Source: Anaerocolumna sp.
Lineage (GTDB): Bacteria > Bacillota > Clostridia > Lachnospirales > Lachnospiraceae
DNA length: 6,156 nucleotides
NCBI GenBank assembly: GCA_029256035.1
Contig: JAQSYR010000114.1
Span: 1 to 6,156, forward strand
Reading direction: 5' to 3'
Program-made: the position numbers and the translations under genes
The notes under the pieces: model-generated
What the model was told of the DNA's origin: nothing
Database searches by the model: none
The model's input: the letters and a program-made list of their open reading frames with translations, nothing else
In this document: positions 1 to 5,968 of the stretch, one piece after another
How positions within the stretch are numbered: position 1 is the first letter of the stretch
Layout of the letters: the number at the start of each line of letters is the position of its first letter

Positions 1-2462
1 ACTCTTTCTTTTTTATAATCATTATACTTATGGGAGTAATTTTGAATCTCTTTTGTATTACTGATATTATTAATAATAGCATTGGCTGCTTTTCTGGCAT
101 CTCGGATAGCTTCTACCACCGTAGCCGGTCCATAAGCCGCATCACCAATTACATATACCTTGTTGCGACTGGTTTCCTGGGTCTCATAATTAAATGTAAC
201 ATAACCTTTTTCTGTAACTCTAATGTCATTCTTACTAAATAAATCAGGATCTACCTGTTCACCTACAGCTGCAATGACTAAATCCCCTGGAATATTAACA
301 ACCTCTGAAGTTTCCATTGGTCTTCTTCTACCTTTTTCATCTGGTTCTCCAAGAACCATCTTGCAACACTGTAATTCTCCGTTTTCATAAGAAACAGGAG
401 ATAATAATTCCATAAAATGAATGCCTTCTTCTCTTGCTAATACCAATTCTTCTTCAGCAGCAGGCATATACCTTTTGGTTCTACGGTAAACCACAGATAC
501 TGTTTCTACTCCCGCCATACGTTTTGCAGCTCTGGCTGCATCCATGGCAGTATTGCCTCCGCCAATAATTATAATGTTCTTACCTGGCATATAATTTGAT
601 ATACCTAATTCTGCCTTCTTACACTGAGCAAGGAAATCTAGTGCATTTACAGAACTTCCAGACTTAAGTTTTAATTCTCCTGACTTGGCTGCTCCTACGG
701 CAATAATAATGTATTCAAATCCTTGGTCTGTTAATTCCTTTAATGACTTAATTTCTGTATTTAATTTAATATTTACTCCATAGGTTGTTAGAAGTTCAAT
801 ATCTTTATCTAAAGAATCTCCGCTAATTCTAAATTCCGGAATCACATGGCGAATGACTCCTCCAAGCGAACAGGTCTTTTCAAATATTGTTACCAAAGCC
901 CCTGCTCTTGCAAGAAAATTAGCAGCTGAAATGCCTGCAGGACCACCGCCAATAATGGCAGTTTTGCCAACCGGTAAAGTACTTAAAGTTTCACTGTCTT
1001 TTCTTAACTTATTTAAAATAGCATCATAGCCCTGAATGGCCGTTTCTAATTTAACATCACGAATTTGTACCGATTCCTCATAATAGTTTCTTGTACACTT
1101 TTCCATACATCTATGACTACAGATAGTGCCTGTAATAAATGGCAGTGGATTATCTTCTAAAATAACCTGCAAGGCCTCTTCATATCTTCCCTCTCCTGCC
1201 AGCCCAACATAAGTTGTAATGTCTTGATGAATAGGGCATCCTTCTTTACATGGTGCAACAAAACAGTCAATAAGTGCTGTTTCCAGTTCATTTGCAATCT
1301 GCCACATACGGTTATATCCGCCAGGCTTTAAAAGGGTAGTTGCTAAGGTAATAGGACCAATGCCAAGTTCAAATAACTTCCTTATATTAAATGCATCGGC
1401 TCCACCAGAATAAGAAATAGGTAGTTTTCCATCAAAGGCTTTTGATAAACGTAAACAAAGTTCTACCGTTAATGGATATAAGGAACGTCCTGACATATAC
1501 ATTTCCTCTCCTGGCAGTTCTTTTTCTGTAATCTGAACCGGGAACGTATTGGTTAATTTTACACCAAAGGATAAATTAAGTTCTTTTCCTATTTCTAGTA
1601 ATCTATGTATCATAGGTACTGCATCATCAAATTGAAGGTCATTCTTAAAATGATGATCATCAAATGAAATATACTCGTAACCCATACTGTCTAATGTCTT
1701 TCTTGCAAATTCATAACCTAAAAGAGTAGGATTACATTTAATAAAAGTATTTAAATTCTTTTCTTTCATTAAATAAGAAGCAATACGTTCTATTTCTTGT
1801 GGAGGGCATCCATGAAGTGTAGATAATGTAATAGATTTACATATCACCGGTGATATACTGTCAACATATGCTTCATCTATGTTATAAAATAAATTTAGGT
1901 TCTGTTTCACAAAGGATTTGCATTCTTTCCAGATGCCAGTTTCTTCAGCGTTCTTTAAACCTTCTATAAAGGAATTAATCTTTGGTGATTTTATTCCTTC
2001 CAGATCATAACCAACACTCATATTAAAGATAAACCCATTCTCACTTCCAAGTCCAAATTCTTTTGCCATAATTTTTAATGCAAACCAGGCTTTTACATAC
2101 TCAGCAAATGCATCTGGTACCCTAAGTTCTGTAGACCATTCTACGTTATAACCTTCATCCTCTGCTTTTATACAGGGTTTTGATACCGGAAGATCTTCCC
2201 CGTCCAGAATCTGGACGGTTTTTAGCTCAAAAAATCTACTGCCGGCATAATAAGAAGCAATGATATTTTGTGCAAGCTGGGTTTGGGGTCCCGCAGCTGG
2301 TCCAAAAGCAGTTTCTAAACTCTCGCCAAACAATGGAATAGTATTGCTACTTTCCTTTACAAAACATTTATGTACTCCAAAAACAGTATTGTTATCTTGT
2401 TTTTCAGTTAATATCCAATTCATTAATTGTGAAAAAGGAATTGGTGTCATACGATCACTCAT
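1..2462 (-). CDS. ygfK: YgfK-type flavin/iron-sulfur oxidoreductase ('putative selenate reductase' subunit), C-terminus beyond window
   Basis: Reading the minus strand from ATG at 2462 gives 820 codons with no stop to the window edge. The protein starts MSDRMTPIPF and matches E. coli YgfK (about 1030 residues, from memory) along its length, so roughly the last 180-200 residues, which carry ferredoxin-like clusters in the family, are missing. Residues 1 to about 385 are a DHOD/dihydropyrimidine dehydrogenase-like barrel: GPAAGP 54-59, LHGCPP near 216-221, GEEMYMSGR from 318, SYSGG 350-354. Next comes an iron-sulfur segment with Cys401/405/409 and Cys448/452/456. The FAD motif GGGPAG is at 505-510, a nucleotide-binding GGGNTAMDAARAAKR at 634-648, and the closing GDA flavin motif near 773-775. 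This is the domain order of GltD/DPD-type enzymes, which pass electrons from NAD(P)H through FAD and Fe-S centres to a second site. The selenate reductase name is historical; reduction of a purine-derived ring is a plausible alternative (inference). It follows ssnA by 10 bases, so it is probably co-transcribed. It is cytoplasmic: no signal peptide or membrane segment is seen. Confidence 0.95.
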   Translation of the reverse strand, partial: MSDRMTPIPFSQLMNWILTEKQDNNTVFGVHKCFVKESSNTIPLFGESLETAFGPAAGPQTQLAQNIIASYYAGSRFFELKTVQILDGEDLPVSKPCIKAEDEGYNVEWSTELRVPDAFAEYVKAWFALKIMAKEFGLGSENGFIFNMSVGYDLEGIKSPKINSFIEGLKNAEETGIWKECKSFVKQNLNLFYNIDEAYVDSISPVICKSITLSTLHGCPPQEIERIASYLMKEKNLNTFIKCNPTLLGYEFARKTLDSMGYEYISFDDHHFKNDLQFDDAVPMIHRLLEIGKELNLSFGVKLTNTFPVQITEKELPGEEMYMSGRSLYPLTVELCLRLSKAFDGKLPISYSGGADAFNIRKLFELGIGPITLATTLLKPGGYNRMWQIANELETALIDCFVAPCKEGCPIHQDITTYVGLAGEGRYEEALQVILEDNPLPFITGTICSHRCMEKCTRNYYEESVQIRDVKLETAIQGYDAILNKLRKDSETLSTLPVGKTAIIGGGPAGISAANFLARAGALVTIFEKTCSLGGVIRHVIPEFRISGDSLDKDIELLTTYGVNIKLNTEIKSLKELTDQGFEYIIIAVGAAKSGELKLKSGSSVNALDFLAQCKKAELGISNYMPGKNIIIIGGGNTAMDAARAAKRMAGVETVSVVYRRTKRYMPAAEEELVLAREEGIHFMELLSPVSYENGELQCCKMVLGEPDEKGRRRPMETSEVVNIPGDLVIAAVGEQVDPDLFSKNDIRVTEKGYVTFNYETQETSRNKVYVIGDAAYGPATVVEAIRDARKAANAIINNISNTKEIQNYSHKYNDYKKER

Positions 2463-2468
2463 CTTCGT

Positions 2469-2474
2469 CCTCCT
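2469..2474 (-). promoter_or_regulatory. ygfK ribosome binding site overlapping the ssnA stop
   Basis: AGGAGG on the minus strand lies 6 bases before the ygfK ATG. Its first bases are shared with the TAG stop of ssnA (2475-2473). Ribosomes ending ssnA therefore sit on the ygfK start signal, which suggests translational coupling (inference). The site fixes ATG 2462 as the start rather than the in-frame Met at residue 5. Confidence 0.85.
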
Positions 2475-3804
2475 ATCCATTTATGGATTTCCATAATAAT
2501 GCAGCCTGTTCTCTGGAACCAGCCAAAATTCTTTCTTCATCTATACCAATAAGTTCACGGTCTTTCATTACAACCCTTCCGTTAATTATGGTAGTTACTA
2601 CATTTCTACCATTCATTCCAAATAAGATATGAGAATTTATATTATTTTTATTCAAAGGTGTAAGAGGGTTATAATCCATTACAATAATGTCTGCTGCTGC
2701 TCCTGGTTCTAAAGTACCAAGTGGAGTTGTAAAATAGCGATTGGCAATTATACGGTTATTCTCGAATAACATTGCTGGAACTTCACCCCAGGCTGCCTGT
2801 GGATTACAGGTATTATGTTTATGCAATATATTTGCTACCTTCATAGACTCTATCATATCATTGGTATAACCATCAGTTCCAAGTCCTGTAACAATACCTT
2901 TATGAAATTGTTCCATGGTTGGAGGACATCCTACTGCGTTACCCATATTGGATTCCGGATTATGTACAATCATGGTATCCGTAGTTTTAAGTAAATCCAT
3001 TTCCTGCGAATTAATATAGATACAATGGGCTGTAATAGTTTTTGGGCCTAATATATTCATATCCATCAGACGGTTTACAACCCGCTTTCCATAATGCTGT
3101 AAAGAATAATGTAAATCATCGATACCTTCAGCAACATGTATGTGATATCCTACTTCTTCCGGTTTATGTTCACCACAATATGCTAAGGTTTTGTCTGATA
3201 AAGTAAATGCTGCATGAAGTCCCATCATACCTTTTTGCATATCCGTAGTATCTTTCCTGGCTGCATTGATAAATGCTTCATTCTCAGCCACTGCTTCTTT
3301 CATCTGTTCTTCTCCATTACGGTCAGATACTTCATAGCACAGACAGGTTCTAACGCCAAGTTCTTTTGCCGCATCTCCAATAGTAAATAAGCTGTCCCTT
3401 GTAGCCCCATAGCTTGCATGATGATCAAATACTGTAGTAACACCATTCTTAATACAATCTATATAGGTTGTAAGTGCACTATATTTGGTCTGTTCTAATG
3501 TAAGCTTCCGATCAATATTCCACCATAATCCTTCTAATATTTCAGGAAAATTTTTAGGATTATGACCATTCACTGACAGACCCCTTGCCATAGCACTATA
3601 AATATGATTATGGGTATTAATAAAACCCGGCATGATGATGCCGCCTTTGGCATCTATATAATCAACATCCGGGTATTTTCTAAGTAGTTCATTTGTTGTA
3701 TTTACTTCCTGAATCAAATTACCATTGACACATACGGCTCCATCTTCCAGCCAAGTTCCATCTGTCCTTCGGGTAACTAATTTACCATTTCCAATAATCA
3801 TCAT
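2473..3804 (-). CDS. ssnA: SsnA-type amidohydrolase (amidohydrolase/chlorohydrolase superfamily)
   Basis: With ATG at 3804 the product has 443 residues, close to E. coli SsnA (about 442), and starts MMIIGNGKLVTRR, matching the start of the family. It is a cytoplasmic TIM-barrel metallohydrolase of the cytosine/guanine deaminase (TrzN/AtzA) group. Metal and catalytic residues in this numbering: His65-Asn-His67 in PGFINTHNH, His221-Ile-His223 with Glu226 in YHIHVAEG, His260 in TITAHCIY, and Asp311 in GLGTDGYTND. VHNPESN (280-286) and the C-terminal GAAADIIVMDY strand pair are also typical, as are LWWNIDR and DHHAS. An in-frame GTG at 3819 would add five residues, but it has only a weak binding site, while GAGGA lies 8 bases before ATG 3804. 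The substrate is not experimentally clear from sequence. The superfamily hydrolyses C-N bonds of purine- or triazine-like rings, and the position before ygfK suggests a purine-ring intermediate (inference). No inactivating changes are seen. Confidence 0.93.
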   Translation of the reverse strand: MMIIGNGKLVTRRTDGTWLEDGAVCVNGNLIQEVNTTNELLRKYPDVDYIDAKGGIIMPGFINTHNHIYSAMARGLSVNGHNPKNFPEILEGLWWNIDRKLTLEQTKYSALTTYIDCIKNGVTTVFDHHASYGATRDSLFTIGDAAKELGVRTCLCYEVSDRNGEEQMKEAVAENEAFINAARKDTTDMQKGMMGLHAAFTLSDKTLAYCGEHKPEEVGYHIHVAEGIDDLHYSLQHYGKRVVNRLMDMNILGPKTITAHCIYINSQEMDLLKTTDTMIVHNPESNMGNAVGCPPTMEQFHKGIVTGLGTDGYTNDMIESMKVANILHKHNTCNPQAAWGEVPAMLFENNRIIANRYFTTPLGTLEPGAAADIIVMDYNPLTPLNKNNINSHILFGMNGRNVVTTIINGRVVMKDRELIGIDEERILAGSREQAALLWKSING

Positions 3805-3940
3805 ATTCTTTTTCCTCACAATCTCACTCTAATTTACATTCCTTGTTATAAAAATGCAGAAAGCAAGTTGAAATGCAAATCTTTATTTTAATACTATTAA
3901 TGAAAATAATTAACAATTATCTAAAACTTTTATTTCTATT
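3805..3940 (-). other. untranslated leader of the ssnA-ygfK transcript (predicted)
   Basis: If transcription starts about 7 bases past the -10 element at 3947-3952, the leader is about 136 bases, long for a plain leader. It is very AT-rich. It holds a direct repeat of TGCATTT (minus strand) at 3877-3871 and 3858-3852, 19 bases apart. I see no known riboswitch core (no purine, SAM or molybdenum-cofactor pattern) and no convincing GC-rich hairpin followed by a T run. A weaker second promoter with TATAAC at 3850-3845 and TTTCAA 17 bases upstream could give a shorter leader. Confidence 0.4.
3814..3818 (-). promoter_or_regulatory. ssnA ribosome binding site (decides the start)
   Basis: GAGGA on the minus strand is 9 bases before ATG 3804 (spacer 3805-3813), or 12 before the next ATG at 3801. 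It overlaps the alternative GTG start at 3819-3817, so GTG initiation would read through its own best binding site. This favours ATG 3804. Confidence 0.65.
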
Positions 3941-3946
3941 TCTATT

Positions 3947-3975
3947 ATTGTAGCATTAAATACACGGAAAATCAA
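3947..3975 (-). promoter_or_regulatory. sigma-A-type promoter for ssnA-ygfK
   Basis: On the minus strand TTGATT (3975-3970, -35, four of six consensus bases) is followed by a 17-base spacer and TACAAT (3952-3947, -10, five of six). The spacer ends TGC, giving an extended -10 (TGnTACAAT). Transcription would start near 3940 and run left into ssnA. This is a prediction by eye from consensus match and correct spacing. Confidence 0.65.
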
Positions 3976-3990
3976 CCAGCCTTTTAAAAA

Positions 3991-4026
3991 AATTTTTGTT
4001 TTCTCAAAAATAATTTTTAGTTTTCT
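3991..4026. repeat. A/T-tract direct and inverted repeats between the divergent promoters, candidate operator
   Basis: AATTTTTGTTTTCT (3991-4004) is repeated as AATTTTTAGTTTTCT (4012-4026) with an offset of 21 bases, two helical turns, so both copies face the same side of the DNA. In the first copy ATTTTTG (3992-3998) also forms a perfect inverted repeat with CAAAAAT (4005-4011) across six bases. The block lies just upstream of both -35 elements, where an activator or shared repressor would bind. The obvious candidate protein is the regulator encoded next door. Low sequence complexity weakens the call, since short A/T repeats arise by chance in AT-rich DNA. Confidence 0.4.
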
Positions 4027-4027
4027 A

Positions 4028-4057
4028 TTGATATTTATTCATCAATTATGATATATT
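4028..4057 (+). promoter_or_regulatory. sigma-A-type promoter for the regulator-ygeX-ygeY operon
   Basis: TTGATA (4028-4033, -35, five of six) is followed by an 18-base spacer and TATATT (4052-4057, -10, five of six). TGA directly before the -10 makes it an extended -10. Transcription would start near 4064, giving a leader of about 45 bases before the regulator ATG. The next genes have no clear promoter of their own, so this one probably serves all three. Confidence 0.6.
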
Positions 4058-4071
4058 AGTTATAACAATTG
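4043..4071. promoter_or_regulatory. imperfect dyad over the -10 region, possible autoregulatory site
   Basis: A 29-base imperfect palindrome centred on 4057 begins CAATT and ends AATTG, with further matching ATA/TAT bases inside; 10 of 14 base pairs are symmetric. It covers the -10 element and predicted start of the rightward promoter, a place where a bound protein would block transcription. This is suggestive only, given the AT content. Confidence 0.3.
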
Positions 4072-4098
4072 TGCTTTGTCAAATATTATCTATAGAAT

Positions 4099-4102
4099 GG
4101 AG
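4099..4102 (+). promoter_or_regulatory. ribosome binding site of the regulator (decides the start)
   Basis: GGAG lies 6 bases before ATG 4109. It overlaps the earlier in-frame ATG at 4097, and the still earlier TTG at 4076 has no binding site in front of it. The third candidate, ATG 4109, is therefore preferred. Confidence 0.6.
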
Positions 4103-4108
4103 AATGAT

Positions 4109-4738
4109 ATGAATATAGCTAACATAAATCTGTTAAAGCAGATTGCACACGGTTTATCTGCACAATTTGGAGATAACTGTGAAATAGTAATCCATGATTT
4201 AACCGGAGGAAATATTGAAAGTTCTATCGTTTTCATTGAGAATGGACACGTAACCAATCGTAAACTTGGGGATGGCCCCTCCCATGTTGTTTTAGAGGCG
4301 CTGCATGATGAATCCAATAAACTAGAAGACCATCTTGGCTACTTAACCAGAACCACAGACGGACGTATTTTAAAGTCCAGCACCATTTACATAAGAAATG
4401 AAGATCAAAAGGTAACTCATATATTTGGCATTAACTATGATATTACCAATTTATTATTAGTAAAAAGTTCATTAAGTGCACTAATTGATAATAATGATAC
4501 AAAGGAGCCAGAAAAGATTACCAGAAATGTAACAGATCTTCTTGATGACCTTATTGACCAGTCTGTTAAGCTGGTGGGTAAACCCGTTGTATTAATGACA
4601 AAAGAGGATAAAGTGAAAGCAATCCAGTTTCTAAATGAAACTGGCGCATTTTTAATTACGAAATCCGGAGATAAAGTATCCAAATATTTTGGCATTTCAA
4701 AATATACCTTATATAGTTACATGGATATAAACAATTAA
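4109..4738 (+). CDS. YheO/DauR-family transcriptional regulator (PAS-like domain plus HTH)
   Basis: The product has 209 residues from ATG 4109, typical for YheO/DauR-type regulators (about 200-240). Residues 4 to about 116 form the YheO-like PAS domain, with landmarks CEIVIHDL (24-31), TDGRILKSST (83-92) and IFGINYDIT (105-113). A charged linker follows. The C-terminal domain (about 163-205) carries TKEDKVKAIQFLNETGAFLI and ends in the helix-turn-helix ISKYTLYSYM (196-205), the DauR-like HTH pattern. The PAS domain probably senses a small ligand, unknown here. Family members often regulate amino-acid or nitrogen breakdown genes beside them (DauR represses D-arginine dehydrogenase genes). It heads the operon with ygeX and ygeY and is divergent from ssnA-ygfK, so it most likely controls both units and itself (inference). 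Upstream in-frame TTG 4076 and ATG 4097 would give 220 or 213 residues. The stop is 28 bases before ygeX. No gene symbol is assigned because the ligand and orthology are not established. Confidence 0.88.
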   Translation: MNIANINLLKQIAHGLSAQFGDNCEIVIHDLTGGNIESSIVFIENGHVTNRKLGDGPSHVVLEALHDESNKLEDHLGYLTRTTDGRILKSSTIYIRNEDQKVTHIFGINYDITNLLLVKSSLSALIDNNDTKEPEKITRNVTDLLDDLIDQSVKLVGKPVVLMTKEDKVKAIQFLNETGAFLITKSGDKVSKYFGISKYTLYSYMDINN

Positions 4739-4755
4739 ACTAAACATTATATTAC

Positions 4756-4762
4756 AGGAGGT
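4756..4762 (+). promoter_or_regulatory. ygeX ribosome binding site
   Basis: AGGAGGT ends 4 bases before ATG 4767, a full match to the 16S rRNA tail. It is the strongest of the rightward operon, consistent with high output of the ammonia-lyase relative to the regulator, whose site is weaker. Confidence 0.85.
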
Positions 4763-4766
4763 AAAT

Positions 4767-5945
4767 ATGGACCCTATTTATTGGATCTTGAACCAGCTAC
4801 CAAAAACTGAGGATCAAAATCTAAAAGTAATGGCTATGAGTGAAGTACAAAAGGCAAAGGCTTTCCATGAAAGCATACCAGAATATTCAGAAACGCCATT
4901 AGTAGCATTAGATAATACTGCAGGTTTTCTTGGTCTAGGTAACATATTTGTTAAAGACGAATCTTATCGGTTTGGATTAAATGCTTTTAAAGTACTTGGC
5001 GGTTCCTTTGCCATTGCCCGCTACATCGCAAAAAAAACCAATCGTGACGTTTCTGAACTTGATTACTATACTCTAACTTCACCAAAGTTAAGGGAAGAAT
5101 TCGGGCAGGCAACATTTTATACTGCAACGGATGGTAATCATGGCCGTGGTGTTGCCTGGGCAGCAAATAAACTTGGACAAAAATCTGTTGTTTTAATGCC
5201 AAAAGGCTCTTCAAAAACACGTTTGGAGAATATCTTAAAAGAAAATGCAATTGCCACCATTGAAGAAGTAAATTACGATGAATGTGTTCGAATGGCTAAC
5301 GCTGCTGCATTAAAAGCAGAAAATGGAGTTATGGTTCAGGATACTGCCTGGGATGGGTATGAAGAAATTCCTTCCTGGATTATGCAAGGTTATGGAACTA
5401 TGGCACTTGAAGCAGATGAACAGCTTGTGCGTAAAAACGAAAATCCTCCTACTCATGTATTTATTCAGGCAGGAGTTGGTTCCTTAGCAGGGGGTGTTGT
5501 TGGGTACTTCGTGAACCGTTATCCTAAAAATCCTCCTACTTTTATTGTAGTTGAAGCTACAGTGGCGGACTGTCTGTATCGTTCTATAAAGGCAAACGAT
5601 GGAAATATTCACATTGCAGATGGTGATATGCAAACAATTATGGCAGGACTTGCTTGTGGCGAGCCAAATACCATCTCCTGGGATATTCTTAGAAACCATG
5701 TATCTGTATTTGCTTCCCTACCTGACTGGGTTGCAGCAAGAGGAATGCGAATTCTAAGTGCTCCTATAAAAGGGGATTCTAGAATTATCTCTGGTGAATC
5801 AGGTGCTGCTCCTTTTGGTTTATTATCATGTATTATGCAGATGGATGAGTTAAAAGAATTAAAAGAAGCATTAAAGCTAAATGAAACATCCAATATTATA
5901 AATATACATTGTTCTAAAGTAAAACATGTATATTTTTATGATTAA
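4767..5945 (+). CDS. ygeX: 2,3-diaminopropionate ammonia-lyase, PLP-dependent
   Basis: This cytoplasmic enzyme of 392 residues (E. coli YgeX/DpaL about 398) converts 2,3-diaminopropionate to pyruvate and two ammonia. It has the tryptophan synthase beta (fold type II) layout. The PLP Schiff-base lysine is Lys75 in GLNAFKVLGGSFA. Asp122 in TATDGNHGRGVAWAA corresponds to the E. coli Asp120 used for the D-isomer, and Asp192 in QDTAWDGYEEIPSWIMQGYG to Asp189. The phosphate-binding glycine loop is GVGSLAGG (236-243). Also conserved are IMAGLACGEPN (291-301) and ISGESGA (341-347). From about residue 381 the family pattern is lost: where E. coli has a STEGDTD motif followed by about 17 residues, this protein ends HCSKVKHVYFYD. 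No shifted frame restores the motif, so this looks like real divergence or an old 3' lesion, and activity is not certain. It lies between the regulator and ygeY and probably supplies the final step of the cluster's catabolic route. Confidence 0.95.
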   Translation: MDPIYWILNQLPKTEDQNLKVMAMSEVQKAKAFHESIPEYSETPLVALDNTAGFLGLGNIFVKDESYRFGLNAFKVLGGSFAIARYIAKKTNRDVSELDYYTLTSPKLREEFGQATFYTATDGNHGRGVAWAANKLGQKSVVLMPKGSSKTRLENILKENAIATIEEVNYDECVRMANAAALKAENGVMVQDTAWDGYEEIPSWIMQGYGTMALEADEQLVRKNENPPTHVFIQAGVGSLAGGVVGYFVNRYPKNPPTFIVVEATVADCLYRSIKANDGNIHIADGDMQTIMAGLACGEPNTISWDILRNHVSVFASLPDWVAARGMRILSAPIKGDSRIISGESGAAPFGLLSCIMQMDELKELKEALKLNETSNIINIHCSKVKHVYFYD

Positions 5946-5955
5946 ATAAATAAAT

Positions 5956-5960
5956 GGAGG
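5956..5960 (+). promoter_or_regulatory. ygeY ribosome binding site
   Basis: GGAGG lies 8 bases before ATG 5969, within the 23-base gap after the ygeX stop. No terminator hairpin is present in this gap, which supports co-transcription with ygeX. Confidence 0.8.
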
Positions 5961-5968
5961 ATACTACT

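Noticed and set aside
30..242. Plus-strand open frame opposite ygfK
   Set aside because: It lies antisense to well-conserved flavoprotein codons, has no binding site and resembles no family.
2260..2632. Two overlapping plus-strand open frames across the ssnA-ygfK junction
   Set aside because: Both are antisense shadows of strongly recognised genes; their sequences have no domain character.
3805..4108. Riboswitch, small RNA gene or CRISPR-like array in the divergent region
   Set aside because: No known aptamer core, no GC-rich hairpin followed by a T run and no regular spacer-repeat pattern; the repeats fit protein binding sites better.
4090..4317. Minus-strand open frame within the regulator (and a second at 4435-4695)
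   Set aside because: They mirror a conserved PAS-HTH gene and have no promoter or binding site of their own.
4739..4766. Terminator between the regulator and ygeX
   Set aside because: The 28-base gap contains no inverted repeat or T run, only the ygeX binding site.
4987..5893. Three minus-strand open frames within ygeX
   Set aside because: They are complementary shadows of the conserved PLP enzyme, where codon constraint is clearly on the plus strand.
5880..5968. Simple one-base frameshift at the end of ygeX
   Set aside because: The other two frames reach stops within a few codons and show no STEGDTD-like sequence, so a single indel does not explain the altered tail.
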